Assembly: GCF_021653975.1 (NCBI RefSeq)
Contig: NZ_JAJKFK010000001.1
Span: 712,863 to 776,862, forward strand
Length of the DNA stretch: 64,000 nucleotides
DNA from: Amycolatopsis sp. GM8
Lineage (GTDB): Bacteria; Actinomycetota; Actinomycetes; Mycobacteriales; Pseudonocardiaceae
Direction of reading: 5' to 3'
Shown here: positions 9,053 through 17,886 of the stretch, piece after piece
Position numbering within the stretch: position 1 is the stretch's first letter
How the letters are laid out: every line of letters starts with the position of its first letter
Made by a program: the position numbers and the translations under genes
Notes under the pieces: generated by a model
What the model was told of the DNA's origin: nothing
Database searches by the model: none
Seen by the model: the letters and a program-made list of their open reading frames with translations, nothing else

Positions 9053-9769
9053 TCAGGGCAGCCGGAAGTAGACCATCGGGTTGTCCCGCCCGGTGTGCAC
9101 CGGGGCGGCGAGGCCGAGTTCGCGGCGGACTTCGGCCAGCTCAGCGGCCACGTCGACCGCTCTCACAGGCGCGGGTGTGAAATACGGGGTGCCGGTGGAC
9201 TCCAGCCAGCGCACGAGCTCGGCGCCCTCGGTCAACGGCAGCGGTTTGGCGCGGTGGAACACGTCGTGCACGCTCACCGGCGTGCCGGGACGCAGGCGCG
9301 GGAAGACGTCGCCGAGATACCAGCGGGCGAAGCGGGCCCGGTGGTCCGCGTCGATGAACAGGTAGTCGAGTTCGGTCATCCAGTCCGTGGTCAGCGTGCG
9401 CGCGTCGCCCTGGCGGAACTCCCAACGGCCGGTCGCGAGCGGTCGCGGAACCGTCCAGGCGGCCGTGTCGAGGAGGTCCAGCGTGATCAGCCGGCCGTCG
9501 CCGTTGTCCGCGAGGGCGTGCAGGATCCAGCAGGTGGACCAGCCGTGCAGCGAGCCGATCTCGACGACCTTCGCCGGCCGGAAGTACCGGAGCAGCAGGT
9601 AGGTGATCTCGGCTTCGACGTCGTCGAGCTGGGTCTTCATCGCGGGCCGGTGCCGCCGGAGTGCCCGCTGGCTCTCGCGCACGGCGTGCAGCGCGCCGGC
9701 GTGTTCCCGGTACAGCCCGCGGATCAGGCCGAGGTCGATGGCCGGAGTGGTCCTGGCTTGGTTATCCAT
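9053..9769 (-). CDS. class I SAM-dependent methyltransferase
   Basis: About 238 residues with the Rossmann SAM motif VVEIGSLHGWSTCWIL and a later YLFIDADHRARFA acidic loop, as in the methyltransferase-24 family. DVFHRAKPLPL contributes a His after the DH loop. The substrate is unknown. I took the ATG at 9769; the upstream GTG at 9778 is also possible and neither has a clear ribosome site. No neighbour suggests a pathway. Confidence 0.75.
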   Translation of the reverse strand: MDNQARTTPAIDLGLIRGLYREHAGALHAVRESQRALRRHRPAMKTQLDDVEAEITYLLLRYFRPAKVVEIGSLHGWSTCWILHALADNGDGRLITLDLLDTAAWTVPRPLATGRWEFRQGDARTLTTDWMTELDYLFIDADHRARFARWYLGDVFPRLRPGTPVSVHDVFHRAKPLPLTEGAELVRWLESTGTPYFTPAPVRAVDVAAELAEVRRELGLAAPVHTGRDNPMVYFRLP

Positions 9770-9855
9770 AATGGACACCAAGCTAGAATTCCTTGGCACT
9801 GACCGGAATCCGGTTGTCCCCGCGGTTGTGGTAGGGAAAACCCCGCCGGCCGGGG

Positions 9856-10317
9856 TCAGGTGCGGGAGAAGGCTGTGCGCATCCAGTTGGCGGCCAGCAG
9901 GATGATCGCGACCAGCGCGATGATCATGCCGATGCCCGGACCGCTGCCCGCGGCGTTGTTCGCGCCGGAGGACTGCTGCGACCACACCGCGAGCAGGCCG
10001 TCGACCGAGGAGAACCAGCCGCCGATCGCGCACACCCAGGTCAGCCACCAGCGCCGGGTGCCCAGCGCGAGCACCGAGCACAGCACGCCGATCCCGGTCG
10101 ACGTGATCGCGAACAGCTGCGGAATCGTCCCGCCGTCGCCGAAGAGCACCTGCCAGCCGGCGTGGTCACCGACCCACGGCAGCAGCTGCCCGACGATCAG
10201 GATGAACACCAGCACGGAGATGATGAACCCGCGCCGCCCCAGTTCGACCGTGCGGGAGACCTTGTGGCCGATCGCGTCGACGTCCTCGGCCAGCCGCTCG
10301 ACTTCGTTCTCGCTCAT
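9856..10317 (-). CDS. Rv2732c family membrane protein
   Basis: 153 residues: a short soluble N-terminus ([20 protein letters not shown]), then about four membrane segments ([65 protein letters not shown]). Its ATG overlaps the miaB stop (ATGA, 10314-10317). The same neighbourhood, Rv2732c beside miaB (Rv2733c), is known in mycobacteria. No biochemical function is known. Confidence 0.85.
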   Translation of the reverse strand: MSENEVERLAEDVDAIGHKVSRTVELGRRGFIISVLVFILIVGQLLPWVGDHAGWQVLFGDGGTIPQLFAITSTGIGVLCSVLALGTRRWWLTWVCAIGGWFSSVDGLLAVWSQQSSGANNAAGSGPGIGMIIALVAIILLAANWMRTAFSRT

Positions 10318-11846
10318 GCGCGCCCACCCGTCGCCCGACCGCCGCCCCTCATGGAGGCGCTTCGCACCACTGTATTTCCGGTCACCGTCGCCGGGGCGCC
10401 GAACGAGGGCAGCCCCAGGCTCACCCCGTCGGTCTTCGGCCGCAGCCCGGCCTCCACGTTGTCGCCCGCCCGCGTTCGCCGGTGGGTCAGCACATCCCCG
10501 TCCGCAACCAGGTGGTGCGGCGCGCCGTAGGTGATCACGGTCTCCACCACGTCACCCGGGCGCACGGCACGGTCCACCGCGGGCCCGGCCGGGGTGAAGT
10601 GGACGAGCCTGCCGTCGCGGGCGCGGCCGCTCATCCGGTGCGTCTCGGCGTCCTTGCGGCCCTCGCCGGTCGCGACCAGCAGCTCCACCTTGCGCCCGAC
10701 GAGCTTCTTGTTCTCCTGCCAGGAGATCTCGTTCTGCAGCTCGACCAGCCGGTCGTAGCGCTCCTGCACGACCTGCTTCGGCAGCTGGCCCGGCATGTCC
10801 GCGGCAGGGGTGCCGGGGCGCTTCGAGTACTGGAACGTGAAGGCGCTCGAAAACCGGGCCTGCCGCACGACGTCCAGGGTCGCTTCGAAGTCCTCGTCGG
10901 TCTCGCCGGGGAAACCGACGATGATGTCCGTGGTGATCGCCGCGTCGGGCATCACGGCGCGCACTTTGTCCAAAATGGAGAGGTAGCGGCTGGACCGGTA
11001 GGAACGCCGCATTTCCTTCAGCACCCGGTCCGAGCCGGACTGCAGCGGCATGTGCAGCTGGTGGCAAACGTTCGAGGTCTCGGCCATCGCGTCGATCACG
11101 TCGTCGGTGAACGCCGCGGGGTGCGGCGAGGTGAAGCGGACACGCTCGAGCCCGTCGATGCCGCCGGTGGCGCGCAGGAGCTTCGAGAACGCCTGGCGGT
11201 CACCGAACTCGACGCCGTAGGAGTTGACGTTCTGGCCGAGCAGCGTCACTTCGAGCACGCCCTCCGCGACGAGCGCCTCGACCTCCGCGAGCACCTCGCC
11301 CGGTCGGCGGTCACGTTCCTTGCCGCGCAACGAAGGCACGATGCAGAAGGTGCAGGTGTTGTTACAGCCCACGGAAACCGACACCCAGCCGGCGTAGGCG
11401 GAGTCACGGCGGGCGGGCAGCGTCGAGGGGAACGTTTCGAGCGATTCGAGGATCTCGACCTCGGCCTCGGCGTTGTGCCGGGCGCGTTCGAGCAGCACCG
11501 GCAGGGCGCCGAGGTTGTGGGTGCCGAACACGACGTCGACCCACGGCGCGCGCTTGACGATCTCGCCGCGGTCCTTCTGCGCGAGGCAGCCGCCCACGGC
11601 GATCTGCATGTCCGGGTTGGCGTCCTTGGCCGGGCGCAGGTGGCCGAGGGTGCCGTACAGCTTGTTGTCCGCGTTCTCCCGGACCGCGCAGGTGTTGAAC
11701 ACGACGAGGTCCGGCGCGCCACCATCGGGGGCCGGCACATAACCGGCTTCCTCCAGCTGCCCGGCAAGGCGCTCGGAGTCGTGCACGTTCATCTGGCACC
11801 CGAACGTGCGTATTTGGTAGGTTTTGCCGACCTCTGCCGTAGTCAT
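10314..11846 (-). CDS. miaB: tRNA-2-methylthio-N6-dimethylallyladenosine synthase MiaB
   Basis: A radical-SAM methylthiotransferase that converts i6A37 to ms2i6A37 in tRNAs reading UNN codons. The N-terminal MTTase domain supplies the three Cys of the auxiliary Fe-S cluster ([39 protein letters not shown]). The radical-SAM CxxxCxxC is [12 protein letters not shown]-terminal TRAM domain lies around residues 385-455. The 510 residues are normal for actinobacterial MiaB. Confidence 0.96.
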   Translation of the reverse strand: MTTAEVGKTYQIRTFGCQMNVHDSERLAGQLEEAGYVPAPDGGAPDLVVFNTCAVRENADNKLYGTLGHLRPAKDANPDMQIAVGGCLAQKDRGEIVKRAPWVDVVFGTHNLGALPVLLERARHNAEAEVEILESLETFPSTLPARRDSAYAGWVSVSVGCNNTCTFCIVPSLRGKERDRRPGEVLAEVEALVAEGVLEVTLLGQNVNSYGVEFGDRQAFSKLLRATGGIDGLERVRFTSPHPAAFTDDVIDAMAETSNVCHQLHMPLQSGSDRVLKEMRRSYRSSRYLSILDKVRAVMPDAAITTDIIVGFPGETDEDFEATLDVVRQARFSSAFTFQYSKRPGTPAADMPGQLPKQVVQERYDRLVELQNEISWQENKKLVGRKVELLVATGEGRKDAETHRMSGRARDGRLVHFTPAGPAVDRAVRPGDVVETVITYGAPHHLVADGDVLTHRRTRAGDNVEAGLRPKTDGVSLGLPSFGAPATVTGNTVVRSASMRGGGRATGGRA

Positions 11847-11880
11847 CGCCTACCAGGGTAAACCTGGGCCGTTCGCGCCT

Positions 11881-12228
11881 TCACAGACCCAGATGCACGC
11901 GCAGCGCGTGGTCCAGTTTCACCATCACCGAAGCCGGCACCTGACCCGCCCGGCGGCCGATCCGCTCCACCGACACCGACCGCACCTGTTCGGCCTGTGC
12001 CTTCGAGTCCACCTTCAGCCCGCACTCCGCCGCCCGCAGCAGCACCTGGAACGGATACACCCGCGCGACGTTCGAGGTGACCGGCACGACGGTCACCACC
12101 CCACGGCCCAGCCGGGTGGCGACCCCGTTGGCCCCGTCATTACTGACGATCACCGCGGGGCGCGTCTTGCTCGACTCGGCGCCACGGACCGGTTCCAGGT
12201 CGACGAGCCGGATCTCACCACGCCGCAT
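11881..12228 (-). CDS. MazF/PemK-type endoribonuclease toxin
   Basis: 115 residues with the MazF opening MRRGEIRLVDLEPVRGAESSKTRP..., reading RPAVIVSND, and a conserved VVPVTSN strand followed by a Ser/Arg-rich region. Toxins of this family cut mRNA at short sequences and are held inactive by the antitoxin. The ATG overlaps the antitoxin stop (TGATG), the usual coupled arrangement. The cut site cannot be predicted. Confidence 0.9.
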   Translation of the reverse strand: MRRGEIRLVDLEPVRGAESSKTRPAVIVSNDGANGVATRLGRGVVTVVPVTSNVARVYPFQVLLRAAECGLKVDSKAQAEQVRSVSVERIGRRAGQVPASVMVKLDHALRVHLGL

Positions 12229-12452
12229 CAGTGAGCCAGGCCGTCACCGGTCACGACGTCCCACACCGCACTGTCGACTTCCCATTCTTCCCACGCCGCC
12301 TCGTAGGCGTTCTCCAGCTGCGAGGCGCGCAGCAGGTCGATCGCGCGGTGGAGCACGGCCGAGCGGGACCCGGTCTGCGTCTGCGCCGCGTACTCGTCCA
12401 GAAAGGCGACGTCTTCCTCACCTAGACTCACACTCAGCTTCATGTCTATCAT
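12228..12452 (-). CDS. ribbon-helix-helix antitoxin partner of MazF
   Basis: 74 residues. The N-terminus (MKLSVSLGEEDVAFLDEYA, then SRSAVLHRAIDLLR) is a ribbon-helix-helix DNA-binding domain; the acidic C-terminal tail (YEAAWEEWEVDSAVWDVV) would wrap the toxin. Two starts fit: ATG 12452 and ATG 12443; the second gives the typical family opening. Antitoxins of this kind usually repress their own operon, and paired motifs are seen just upstream. Confidence 0.88.
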   Translation of the reverse strand: MIDMKLSVSLGEEDVAFLDEYAAQTQTGSRSAVLHRAIDLLRASQLENAYEAAWEEWEVDSAVWDVVTGDGLAH

Positions 12453-12493
12453 ACTACCCCCAGTAGCATCAGTCTTCCTACCCTGATACTACC
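12451..12493. promoter_or_regulatory. candidate autoregulatory region of the toxin-antitoxin operon
   Basis: ATACTACC occurs twice on the plus strand (12451-12458 and 12486-12493), 35 bp apart. On the minus strand TAGTAT at the distal copy could act as the -10. Paired sites suit cooperative binding by a ribbon-helix-helix dimer. The rest of the gap to gluA (12494-12644) shows no gene. Confidence 0.4.
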
Positions 12494-12644
12494 GCGGCCG
12501 CCCGACCAGCGCAGGTGTTGATCTCGTGACTAAGGTGCACCCGGTACCTAGATGACGCGTAGGTTGCGTTTAGTCCGATTCACGGGCGCCTACCGCCGCT
12601 TCGGTGTTAGATCGCCGGATGAGCCGGGGTTTATGGAGGGATCG

Positions 12645-13394
12645 ATGACCGCAGCGACGCCGCCGATGATCAAGGCGGCCGGCGTGAACAAGTTCTTCGG
12701 CGAACTGCACGTGCTGAAGGACATCAACCTGGAGGTTCCGCGCGGCCAGGTCGTGGTGGTGCTCGGCCCCTCCGGCTCCGGCAAGTCGACGCTGTGCCGT
12801 GCCATCAACCGCCTCGAACCGATCAACTCCGGGGAGATCGCGGTCGACGGCAAGCCGCTGCCCGCCGAGGGCAAGGCGCTCGCGGCCCTGCGGGCCGACG
12901 TGGGGATGGTCTTCCAGTCGTTCAACCTGTTCGCGCACAAGAGCATCGTCGACAACGTGATGCTGGCGCCGCAGAAGGTGCGCAAGGTCCCCGCGGCCGA
13001 GGCTCGCAAGACCGCGATGGAGTTGCTGGAGCGGGTCGGCATCACCAACCAGGCCGACAAGTACCCGGCCCAGCTCTCCGGTGGCCAGCAGCAGCGTGCC
13101 GCGATCGCCCGCGCGCTCGCGATGAAGCCGAAGGTGATGCTCTTCGACGAGCCCACCTCGGCACTGGACCCGGAGATGGTCCAGGAGGTGCTCGACACGA
13201 TGACCGGCCTGGCCAAGGACGGCATGACGATGCTCGTCGTCACGCACGAGATGGGCTTCGCCCGCCGCGCGGCGCACCGGGTGGTGTTCATGTCCGACGG
13301 CGAAATCGTCGAAGACGCCAAGCCCGACGAGTTCTTCACCGAGCCCAAATCCGACCGGGCGAAGGACTTCCTCGGCAAGATCCTGACCCACTAA
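12645..13394 (+). CDS. gluA: glutamate-type ABC importer, ATPase
   Basis: 249 residues with a complete ABC ATPase: Walker [11 protein letters not shown]-loop VFQSFNLF, signature LSGGQQQR, Walker [13 protein letters not shown], and VVTHEM for the H-loop. It powers polar amino acid uptake with GluB, GluC and GluD. The start at 12645 follows GGAGGG with four intervening bases. It opens a four-gene operon in the same order as corynebacterial gluABCD; glutamate as substrate is therefore likely but not proven. Confidence 0.93.
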   Translation: MTAATPPMIKAAGVNKFFGELHVLKDINLEVPRGQVVVVLGPSGSGKSTLCRAINRLEPINSGEIAVDGKPLPAEGKALAALRADVGMVFQSFNLFAHKSIVDNVMLAPQKVRKVPAAEARKTAMELLERVGITNQADKYPAQLSGGQQQRAAIARALAMKPKVMLFDEPTSALDPEMVQEVLDTMTGLAKDGMTMLVVTHEMGFARRAAHRVVFMSDGEIVEDAKPDEFFTEPKSDRAKDFLGKILTH

Positions 13395-13421
13395 CCGATA
13401 TCGAAGGGACCCGAACGAACC

Positions 13422-14267
13422 ATGTGGAGTCGAATTCTGCGCGCCGGCGCGGCGGTCGCGGCGCTCAGCCTCGCACTGACCGCGTGTGGTGGCGGCGGGG
13501 GCAGCAGCAGCTCCGCGAACCTGGCCGACAAAGCGAAGAACGACAAGAAGCTGACCATCGGCATCAAGTTCGACCAGCCCGGCCTCGGCCTCAAACAGCC
13601 CAACGGCACCTATGCCGGCTTCGACGTCGACGTCGCGAAGTACATCGCCAAGCAACTCGGCGTCGACGAGAGCGGCATCACCTGGAAGGAAGCCCAGTCC
13701 GCCCAGCGTGAGGACCTGATCAAGAAGGGTGAGGTCGACTTCATCGTCGCCACCTACTCGATCACCGACAAGCGCAAGAACGAGGTCTCCTTCGGCGGCC
13801 CGTACTTCATCGCGCACCAGGACCTGCTGGTCCGCTCCGACGACACCTCGATCACCGGGCCGGAGTCGCTGACGGGCAACAAGAAGCTCTGCTCGGTCAA
13901 GGGATCCACGCCGGCGCAGAACGTGAAGGACAAGTACGCCAAGGAAGTGCAGCTCCTGGAGCGTGCCACGTACAGCCAGTGCATCACCTCCCTGCTCAAC
14001 GGTGAGGTGGACGCGGTCACCACGGACGACATCATCCTGGCGGGCTACGCGCTGCAGCAGCCCGACAAGCTCAAGGTCGTCGGCAAGGGCTTCAGTGACG
14101 AGAACTACGGTGTCGGCCTGAAGAAGGACGACACCCAGGGCCGCACCGCCATCAACGACGCCATCCAGAAGATGGAACAGGACGGCACCTGGGCCGCGTC
14201 GCTCAAGACCAACCTGGGACAGGCGAAATACTCGCTCCCGACCACCCCGCCGGCCATCGCTCCCTGA
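13422..14267 (+). CDS. gluB: glutamate-type ABC importer, substrate-binding lipoprotein
   Basis: 281 residues. A lipoprotein signal (SLALTAC) places the lipidated Cys at residue 22, after which a Gly/Ser linker leads to a family-3 solute-binding fold (ADKAKNDKKLTIGIKFDQPGLG..., later FDVDVAKYIAKQLGV and VDFIVATYSITDKRKNEVSF). The latter segment carries the conserved amino-acid-binding residues of the GlnH group. It is anchored outside the cytoplasmic membrane and hands substrate to GluC/GluD. Confidence 0.92.
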   Translation: MWSRILRAGAAVAALSLALTACGGGGGSSSSANLADKAKNDKKLTIGIKFDQPGLGLKQPNGTYAGFDVDVAKYIAKQLGVDESGITWKEAQSAQREDLIKKGEVDFIVATYSITDKRKNEVSFGGPYFIAHQDLLVRSDDTSITGPESLTGNKKLCSVKGSTPAQNVKDKYAKEVQLLERATYSQCITSLLNGEVDAVTTDDIILAGYALQQPDKLKVVGKGFSDENYGVGLKKDDTQGRTAINDAIQKMEQDGTWAASLKTNLGQAKYSLPTTPPAIAP

Positions 14268-14290
14268 CGAGGAGCCGGCTGAACACGGAG

Positions 14291-14323
14291 ACGGTGCGTC
14301 GCCCCCGACCGGCGGCGCACCGT
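14291..14323 (+). terminator. intercistronic hairpin between gluB and gluC
   Basis: ACGGTGCGTCGCC (14291-14303) pairs with GGCGGCGCACCGT (14311-14323): a 13-bp stem with one U-G wobble and a seven-base loop. No U tract follows, so full termination is doubtful. Partial termination or protection of the gluB 3' end from exonucleases would both give an excess of binding protein over permease. Confidence 0.65.
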
Positions 14324-14351
14324 TCCGCTACCTAGGGCAGGATTGGACACG

Positions 14352-15038
14352 GTGTTCGATTTCCTCAACAACCCCGACTACGACCTGGTCGGCGCCTTCT
14401 GGACGACCATCCAGCTCACGTTCTGGTCCGCGATCGGATCACTGATCTGGGGTACGTTGCTCGCCGGTATGCGGGTGAGCCCGGTGCCGCTGATGCGCGC
14501 GTTCGGCACCACCTACGTGAACATCTTCCGGAACACTCCGCTGACGGTCGTCATTCTGTTCACGTCGCTGGGCCTTTCCTCGACGCTCGGTATACAGCTC
14601 GCGTCGTCCAGCTCACCGACGTCGTTGGCGGACAACTCGTTCCGCCTCGCGATCCTCGGTTTCATCGTGTACACCTCGACCTTCGTCTGTGAATCGCTCC
14701 GGGCGGGGATCAACACCGTTCCCGTCGGCCAGGCCGAAGCCGCCCGCGCGCTCGGCCTGTCGTTCACGCAGGTGCTGCGGCTCATCGTGCTGCCGCAGGC
14801 ATTCCGCTCGGTGATCGCACCGCTGGCCAACGTGCTGATCGCGTTGCTGAAGAACACCACCGTCGCCGCCGTGATCGGGGTCGGCGAGGCCGCGCTGCTG
14901 ATGTCCACCATGATCGAGAACGAGTCGGACAGCCTGTTCCTCGTGTTCGCCCTCTTCGCGGTCATCTTCGCCGCGCTGGTCCTTCCGCTCGGCCTGCTGC
15001 TCGGCTGGGTCGCCAAGAAAGTCGAGGTCAAGCGGTGA
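14352..15038 (+). CDS. gluC: glutamate-type ABC importer, permease 1
   Basis: 228 residues, about five membrane segments, with the EAA loop (GQAEAARALGLSFTQVLRL) that docks on the ATPase. I chose the GTG at 14352, which has AGGA nine bases upstream; a TTG at 14343 would add three residues but lies directly on that site. The stop overlaps the gluD start (GTGA). Confidence 0.9.
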   Translation: MFDFLNNPDYDLVGAFWTTIQLTFWSAIGSLIWGTLLAGMRVSPVPLMRAFGTTYVNIFRNTPLTVVILFTSLGLSSTLGIQLASSSSPTSLADNSFRLAILGFIVYTSTFVCESLRAGINTVPVGQAEAARALGLSFTQVLRLIVLPQAFRSVIAPLANVLIALLKNTTVAAVIGVGEAALLMSTMIENESDSLFLVFALFAVIFAALVLPLGLLLGWVAKKVEVKR

Positions 15039-15940
15039 GCACGTCCTCCGTCCTGTACGACGCCCCCGGGCCGAAGGCGAAGGCCCGCAACGTCCTCTAC
15101 AGCATCCTGTTCGTCATCGCCCTGCTGGCGGTGGCGTACTTCGTCTACGCGGGGTTCGACAAGAAGGGGCAGTGGGCGCCCGCGCTCTGGAAGCCCTTCA
15201 TCGAAGGCTCGACCTGGACGCAGTTCCTGTTGCCCGGTCTGCTCAAGACCATCGAGGCCGCGGCGCTGGCGATCGTGATCGCCTTGCCGGTCGGCGCCCT
15301 GCTCGGGATCGGCCGGCTGTCCGAGCACCGGTGGATCCGGGTGCCGGCGAGCACGATCGTCGAGTTCTTCCGCGCGATTCCCGTGCTGATGCTGATGGTC
15401 TTCGCCGCGGAGCTGTACGCGTACTACACCGACATCAGCTCCGACACCCGGCCGCTGTTCGCGGCCGTCACCGGTCTGGTCCTCTACAACGGCTCCGTGC
15501 TGGCCGAGGTGTTCCGCTCCGGGATCCTCGCGCTGCCGAAGGGACAGAACGAGGCCGCCTCCGCGCTCGGCCTGCGCAAGACACAGGTGATGACCAGCAT
15601 CCTGCTGCCGCAGGCGGTGACCCTCATGCTGCCCGCCATCGTCAGCCAGCTGGTGGTCGTGCTGAAGGACACCGCGCTCGCCGGCCAGCTGACGATCGGT
15701 TATACGGAGCTGATCCGCACTTCCGGCACGATCACCGCCAACTTCAGCAACACGATCCCGACGCTGATCGTCGTCGCGATCCTCTACATCGTGCTGAACC
15801 TGATCCTGACGTCGTTCGCGTCGTGGCTCGAAGCCCGGCTTTCCCGCCGGCGCAAGTCACCGAAGGAAACGCCGCGCGGCGCCCAGGCGCCCGAGCCGGT
15901 GCACATCGCCACCGACCTCGACGTGGGCCGGGCCGTCTGA
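15035..15940 (+). CDS. gluD: glutamate-type ABC importer, permease 2
   Basis: 301 residues with an N-terminal cytoplasmic stretch, about five or six membrane segments and the EAA loop (GQNEAASALGLRKTQVMTS). It pairs with GluC to form the membrane channel. The C-terminal 40 residues are charged and Pro-rich (RRRKSPKETPRGAQAPEP). The GTG start is translationally coupled to gluC. Confidence 0.92.
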   Translation: MSTSSVLYDAPGPKAKARNVLYSILFVIALLAVAYFVYAGFDKKGQWAPALWKPFIEGSTWTQFLLPGLLKTIEAAALAIVIALPVGALLGIGRLSEHRWIRVPASTIVEFFRAIPVLMLMVFAAELYAYYTDISSDTRPLFAAVTGLVLYNGSVLAEVFRSGILALPKGQNEAASALGLRKTQVMTSILLPQAVTLMLPAIVSQLVVVLKDTALAGQLTIGYTELIRTSGTITANFSNTIPTLIVVAILYIVLNLILTSFASWLEARLSRRRKSPKETPRGAQAPEPVHIATDLDVGRAV

Positions 15941-15958
15941 TACCTGGCGGCTTCCGGC

Positions 15959-16389
15959 TCATTCCGGCGGATCGTAGACGACGTCCTGCTCGGTGGACAT
16001 GATCGCCTTGTCGAGGCTGGCGTTGAAGGTGACCGGGACCTTCACGTGCTTCGCGACATGGGGCACCGGATTCGGCAGGTCGACATACGTCACCGGGAAC
16101 CGGCAAGAACTCGATGCTTCGTTTTCATGTGGTCCGGACCTTTCAGCTCCAGCAGACGACCCCGGAGTACTGGGTGAGCACGGCACCACCGCCCGGATCA
16201 CCGCTCAGCCCCGTGTAGTAGGCCTTCGCCGATGCGCAGTACTGGCTGAATCCCGTTGCGGGTGCGCTGGCCTGCGCGATCCGGCGCCGGATACCCTTCG
16301 AGGCGGCCGGAGCAGTTCCCCTTGCCGAACGGCGTGTCCGTGCCGGCATACGCCATTTCCCTTGTGATTACAGGAAATCCGAGTGGCAC
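15959..16389 (-). pseudogene. decayed coding sequence, secreted-protein-like
   Basis: The 500-bp gap after gluD has no intact gene. On the minus strand, MAYAGTDTPFGKGNCSG (from 16364) continues, after a frame change, into GFSQYCASAKAYYTGLSG and ends QYSGVVCWS at 16143. A second open stretch (FPVTYVDLPNPVPHVAKHV, ending VVYDPPE at 15959) follows. The pieces look protein-like but are too short and frame-broken to name. They may be unrelated small ORFs. Confidence 0.3.
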
Positions 16390-16411
16390 AAGTCACCCAC
16401 ACGTGCCCACC

Positions 16412-16425
16412 CCGGTCGGGACCGG
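16412..16425 (-). terminator. possible terminator hairpin of the GH63-like gene
   Basis: CCGGTC-GG-GACCGG is a perfect 6-2-6 inverted repeat 18 bp past the stop of the minus-strand glycosidase gene. No U-run follows, so it is at most a weak or factor-assisted terminator. Confidence 0.3.
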
Positions 16426-16443
16426 CCATTGTGTACGGTGCGG

Positions 16444-17811
16444 TCAGTCGGCGCAGAGCCAGTCGAGGACGACGGCGGCGGTCCAGGACTGGTCCGTGCT
16501 GCCCAGCGGCTCACCGGTGAACGGCTCGAAGTACTCGCCGAACGAGCCGTCCTCGGTCAGCCGGATCCCGCCCTCACGCAGTTTCCGCGCCCGTTCGTGC
16601 CAGCCGCGCCGTTCGAAGGCCCAGGTGAACAACCAGACCACGACCGGCCATTGTGGACCACGCCAGTACTGCCGGGGGGTGAAACCGGGCCGCATCGGGG
16701 AAACCGAGGGTGGCACGGGCGCGAGCAGGCCGGGATGCCCGCACCAGCGATCACTGTCCAAAAGAGACAGTAGCCGTAACTGCACGTCGTCCGGCGCGCC
16801 ACCGCACAGCAGCGGCGAGAACCCGGCGATGGTCTGCGTATCGAGCCAGCGGCTGGTGCGCAGGTCGCGGTCGCGCGCCATCCCCGAGACCGAGTGGCAG
16901 CTGGCCGCGACCGCCGTCCTGGCCTTGGCGGCCCAGTCCGTGAGGTCTTCGAGCTGCTCCCGTTCCTGCCCGAATTCCTTGCCCAGCTCGACCAGAACGT
17001 CACAGGACATCGCGAACAGTGCGGTGATGAACACGTCGCCGACCAGGAAGCTCGAGTTCTCGACCACCTTGCGCTGGTCGTAACCGGCGCGGCGCATCTC
17101 CTCGATCAGCCACAGGTAACGGTCGTACTCACGGTCCGTCGGCCGCTCACTCGCGTCACCCACGATCCGGACGTCCTTGCGCACATACGGCGGCAGCGCG
17201 GCGCCGGGCTGCACCGCGTCGTAGGGCACGTCCCAGCGCGGCGAGTTGTCCATGCCGGACTCCCACCCGTGCACGATCGCGACGAGGCCGCTCGACCCCG
17301 GCGTGCGGTACTCGACGAGCCAGCGATGCCAGGCGTAGAGCGAAGGCCAGATCCGCCGCGCGAAGCGCTCCGCGTCGATGCGGTCGTCCGGCCCCGAGAG
17401 ACGGGCGATTTCGAGCACTCGCTGGACCGCGATCGCGTGCACCGGCGGCTGGCAGATCCCGGACGTGCGCACGTTCCGCGGTCCGTCCGGCGCCTCGTCG
17501 GTGCCCCACCGGTCGGGACCGGGGAAGTACGCGTCGTTCTCGGTGAACACGATGTGCGGCACCATGCCGTTGCGCCACTGCGCGGCGAAGAGCGTGTCCA
17601 GCTCCGCGATCGCGCGCTGGACGTCGAGCCGGGCGAGGCCGATCGAGATGAACGCGGCGTCCCAGCTCCACATGTGCGGGTACAGCGCGGGCGCGGCTGT
17701 GATGACGGAGCCGGTGTCGTTGTCCCGCAACACCCGCGCCGCTCTGGCCGCCAGTGCCGGGTGTGGGTAGCGGACCGGCCGTCTGTCGCCGGCGGCACGG
17801 GCCGCGCGCAT
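16444..17811 (-). CDS. GH63-like glycosidase (mannosyl/glucosylglycerate hydrolase type)
   Basis: 455 residues of an (alpha/alpha)6 barrel glycosidase. Family features are YPHMWSWDAAFISIG near residue 44, GWESGMDNSPRWD in the middle, and QYWRGPQWPVVVWLF near the C-terminus. This set is shared with MGH-type enzymes that free glucose or mannose from glycerate or trehalose-like compatible solutes. I chose the ATG at 17811, just downstream of the divergent promoter; GGAGAG lies some eight bases before it. No signal peptide, so cytoplasmic. The divergent ROK repressor probably controls it. Confidence 0.8.
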   Translation of the reverse strand: MRAARAAGDRRPVRYPHPALAARAARVLRDNDTGSVITAAPALYPHMWSWDAAFISIGLARLDVQRAIAELDTLFAAQWRNGMVPHIVFTENDAYFPGPDRWGTDEAPDGPRNVRTSGICQPPVHAIAVQRVLEIARLSGPDDRIDAERFARRIWPSLYAWHRWLVEYRTPGSSGLVAIVHGWESGMDNSPRWDVPYDAVQPGAALPPYVRKDVRIVGDASERPTDREYDRYLWLIEEMRRAGYDQRKVVENSSFLVGDVFITALFAMSCDVLVELGKEFGQEREQLEDLTDWAAKARTAVAASCHSVSGMARDRDLRTSRWLDTQTIAGFSPLLCGGAPDDVQLRLLSLLDSDRWCGHPGLLAPVPPSVSPMRPGFTPRQYWRGPQWPVVVWLFTWAFERRGWHERARKLREGGIRLTEDGSFGEYFEPFTGEPLGSTDQSWTAAVVLDWLCAD

Positions 17812-17835
17812 CTGACTTCTCTCCGCATCCGGGGT

Positions 17836-17871
17836 TAGACTTTTGTCAGGCAATTGAACGTAAGTGTAGCT
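17836..17871. promoter_or_regulatory. divergent promoter and operator region, GH63-like / ROK
   Basis: The 75-bp gap between the two divergent starts is AT-rich for this genome. It holds GAC-TTTT-GTC (17838-17847) and the palindrome CAATTG a few bases on. Such paired short dyads suit a ROK dimer. No single -35/-10 pair stands out. Confidence 0.4.
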
Positions 17872-17886
17872 GGGAGAGCCTGCACC

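Noticed and set aside
12480-12492. TACCCTGATACTA shared with the metF promoter (53112-53124)
   Set aside because: Thirteen identical bases, but explained by two TAGTAT -10 elements in similar surroundings; too short to claim a common regulator.
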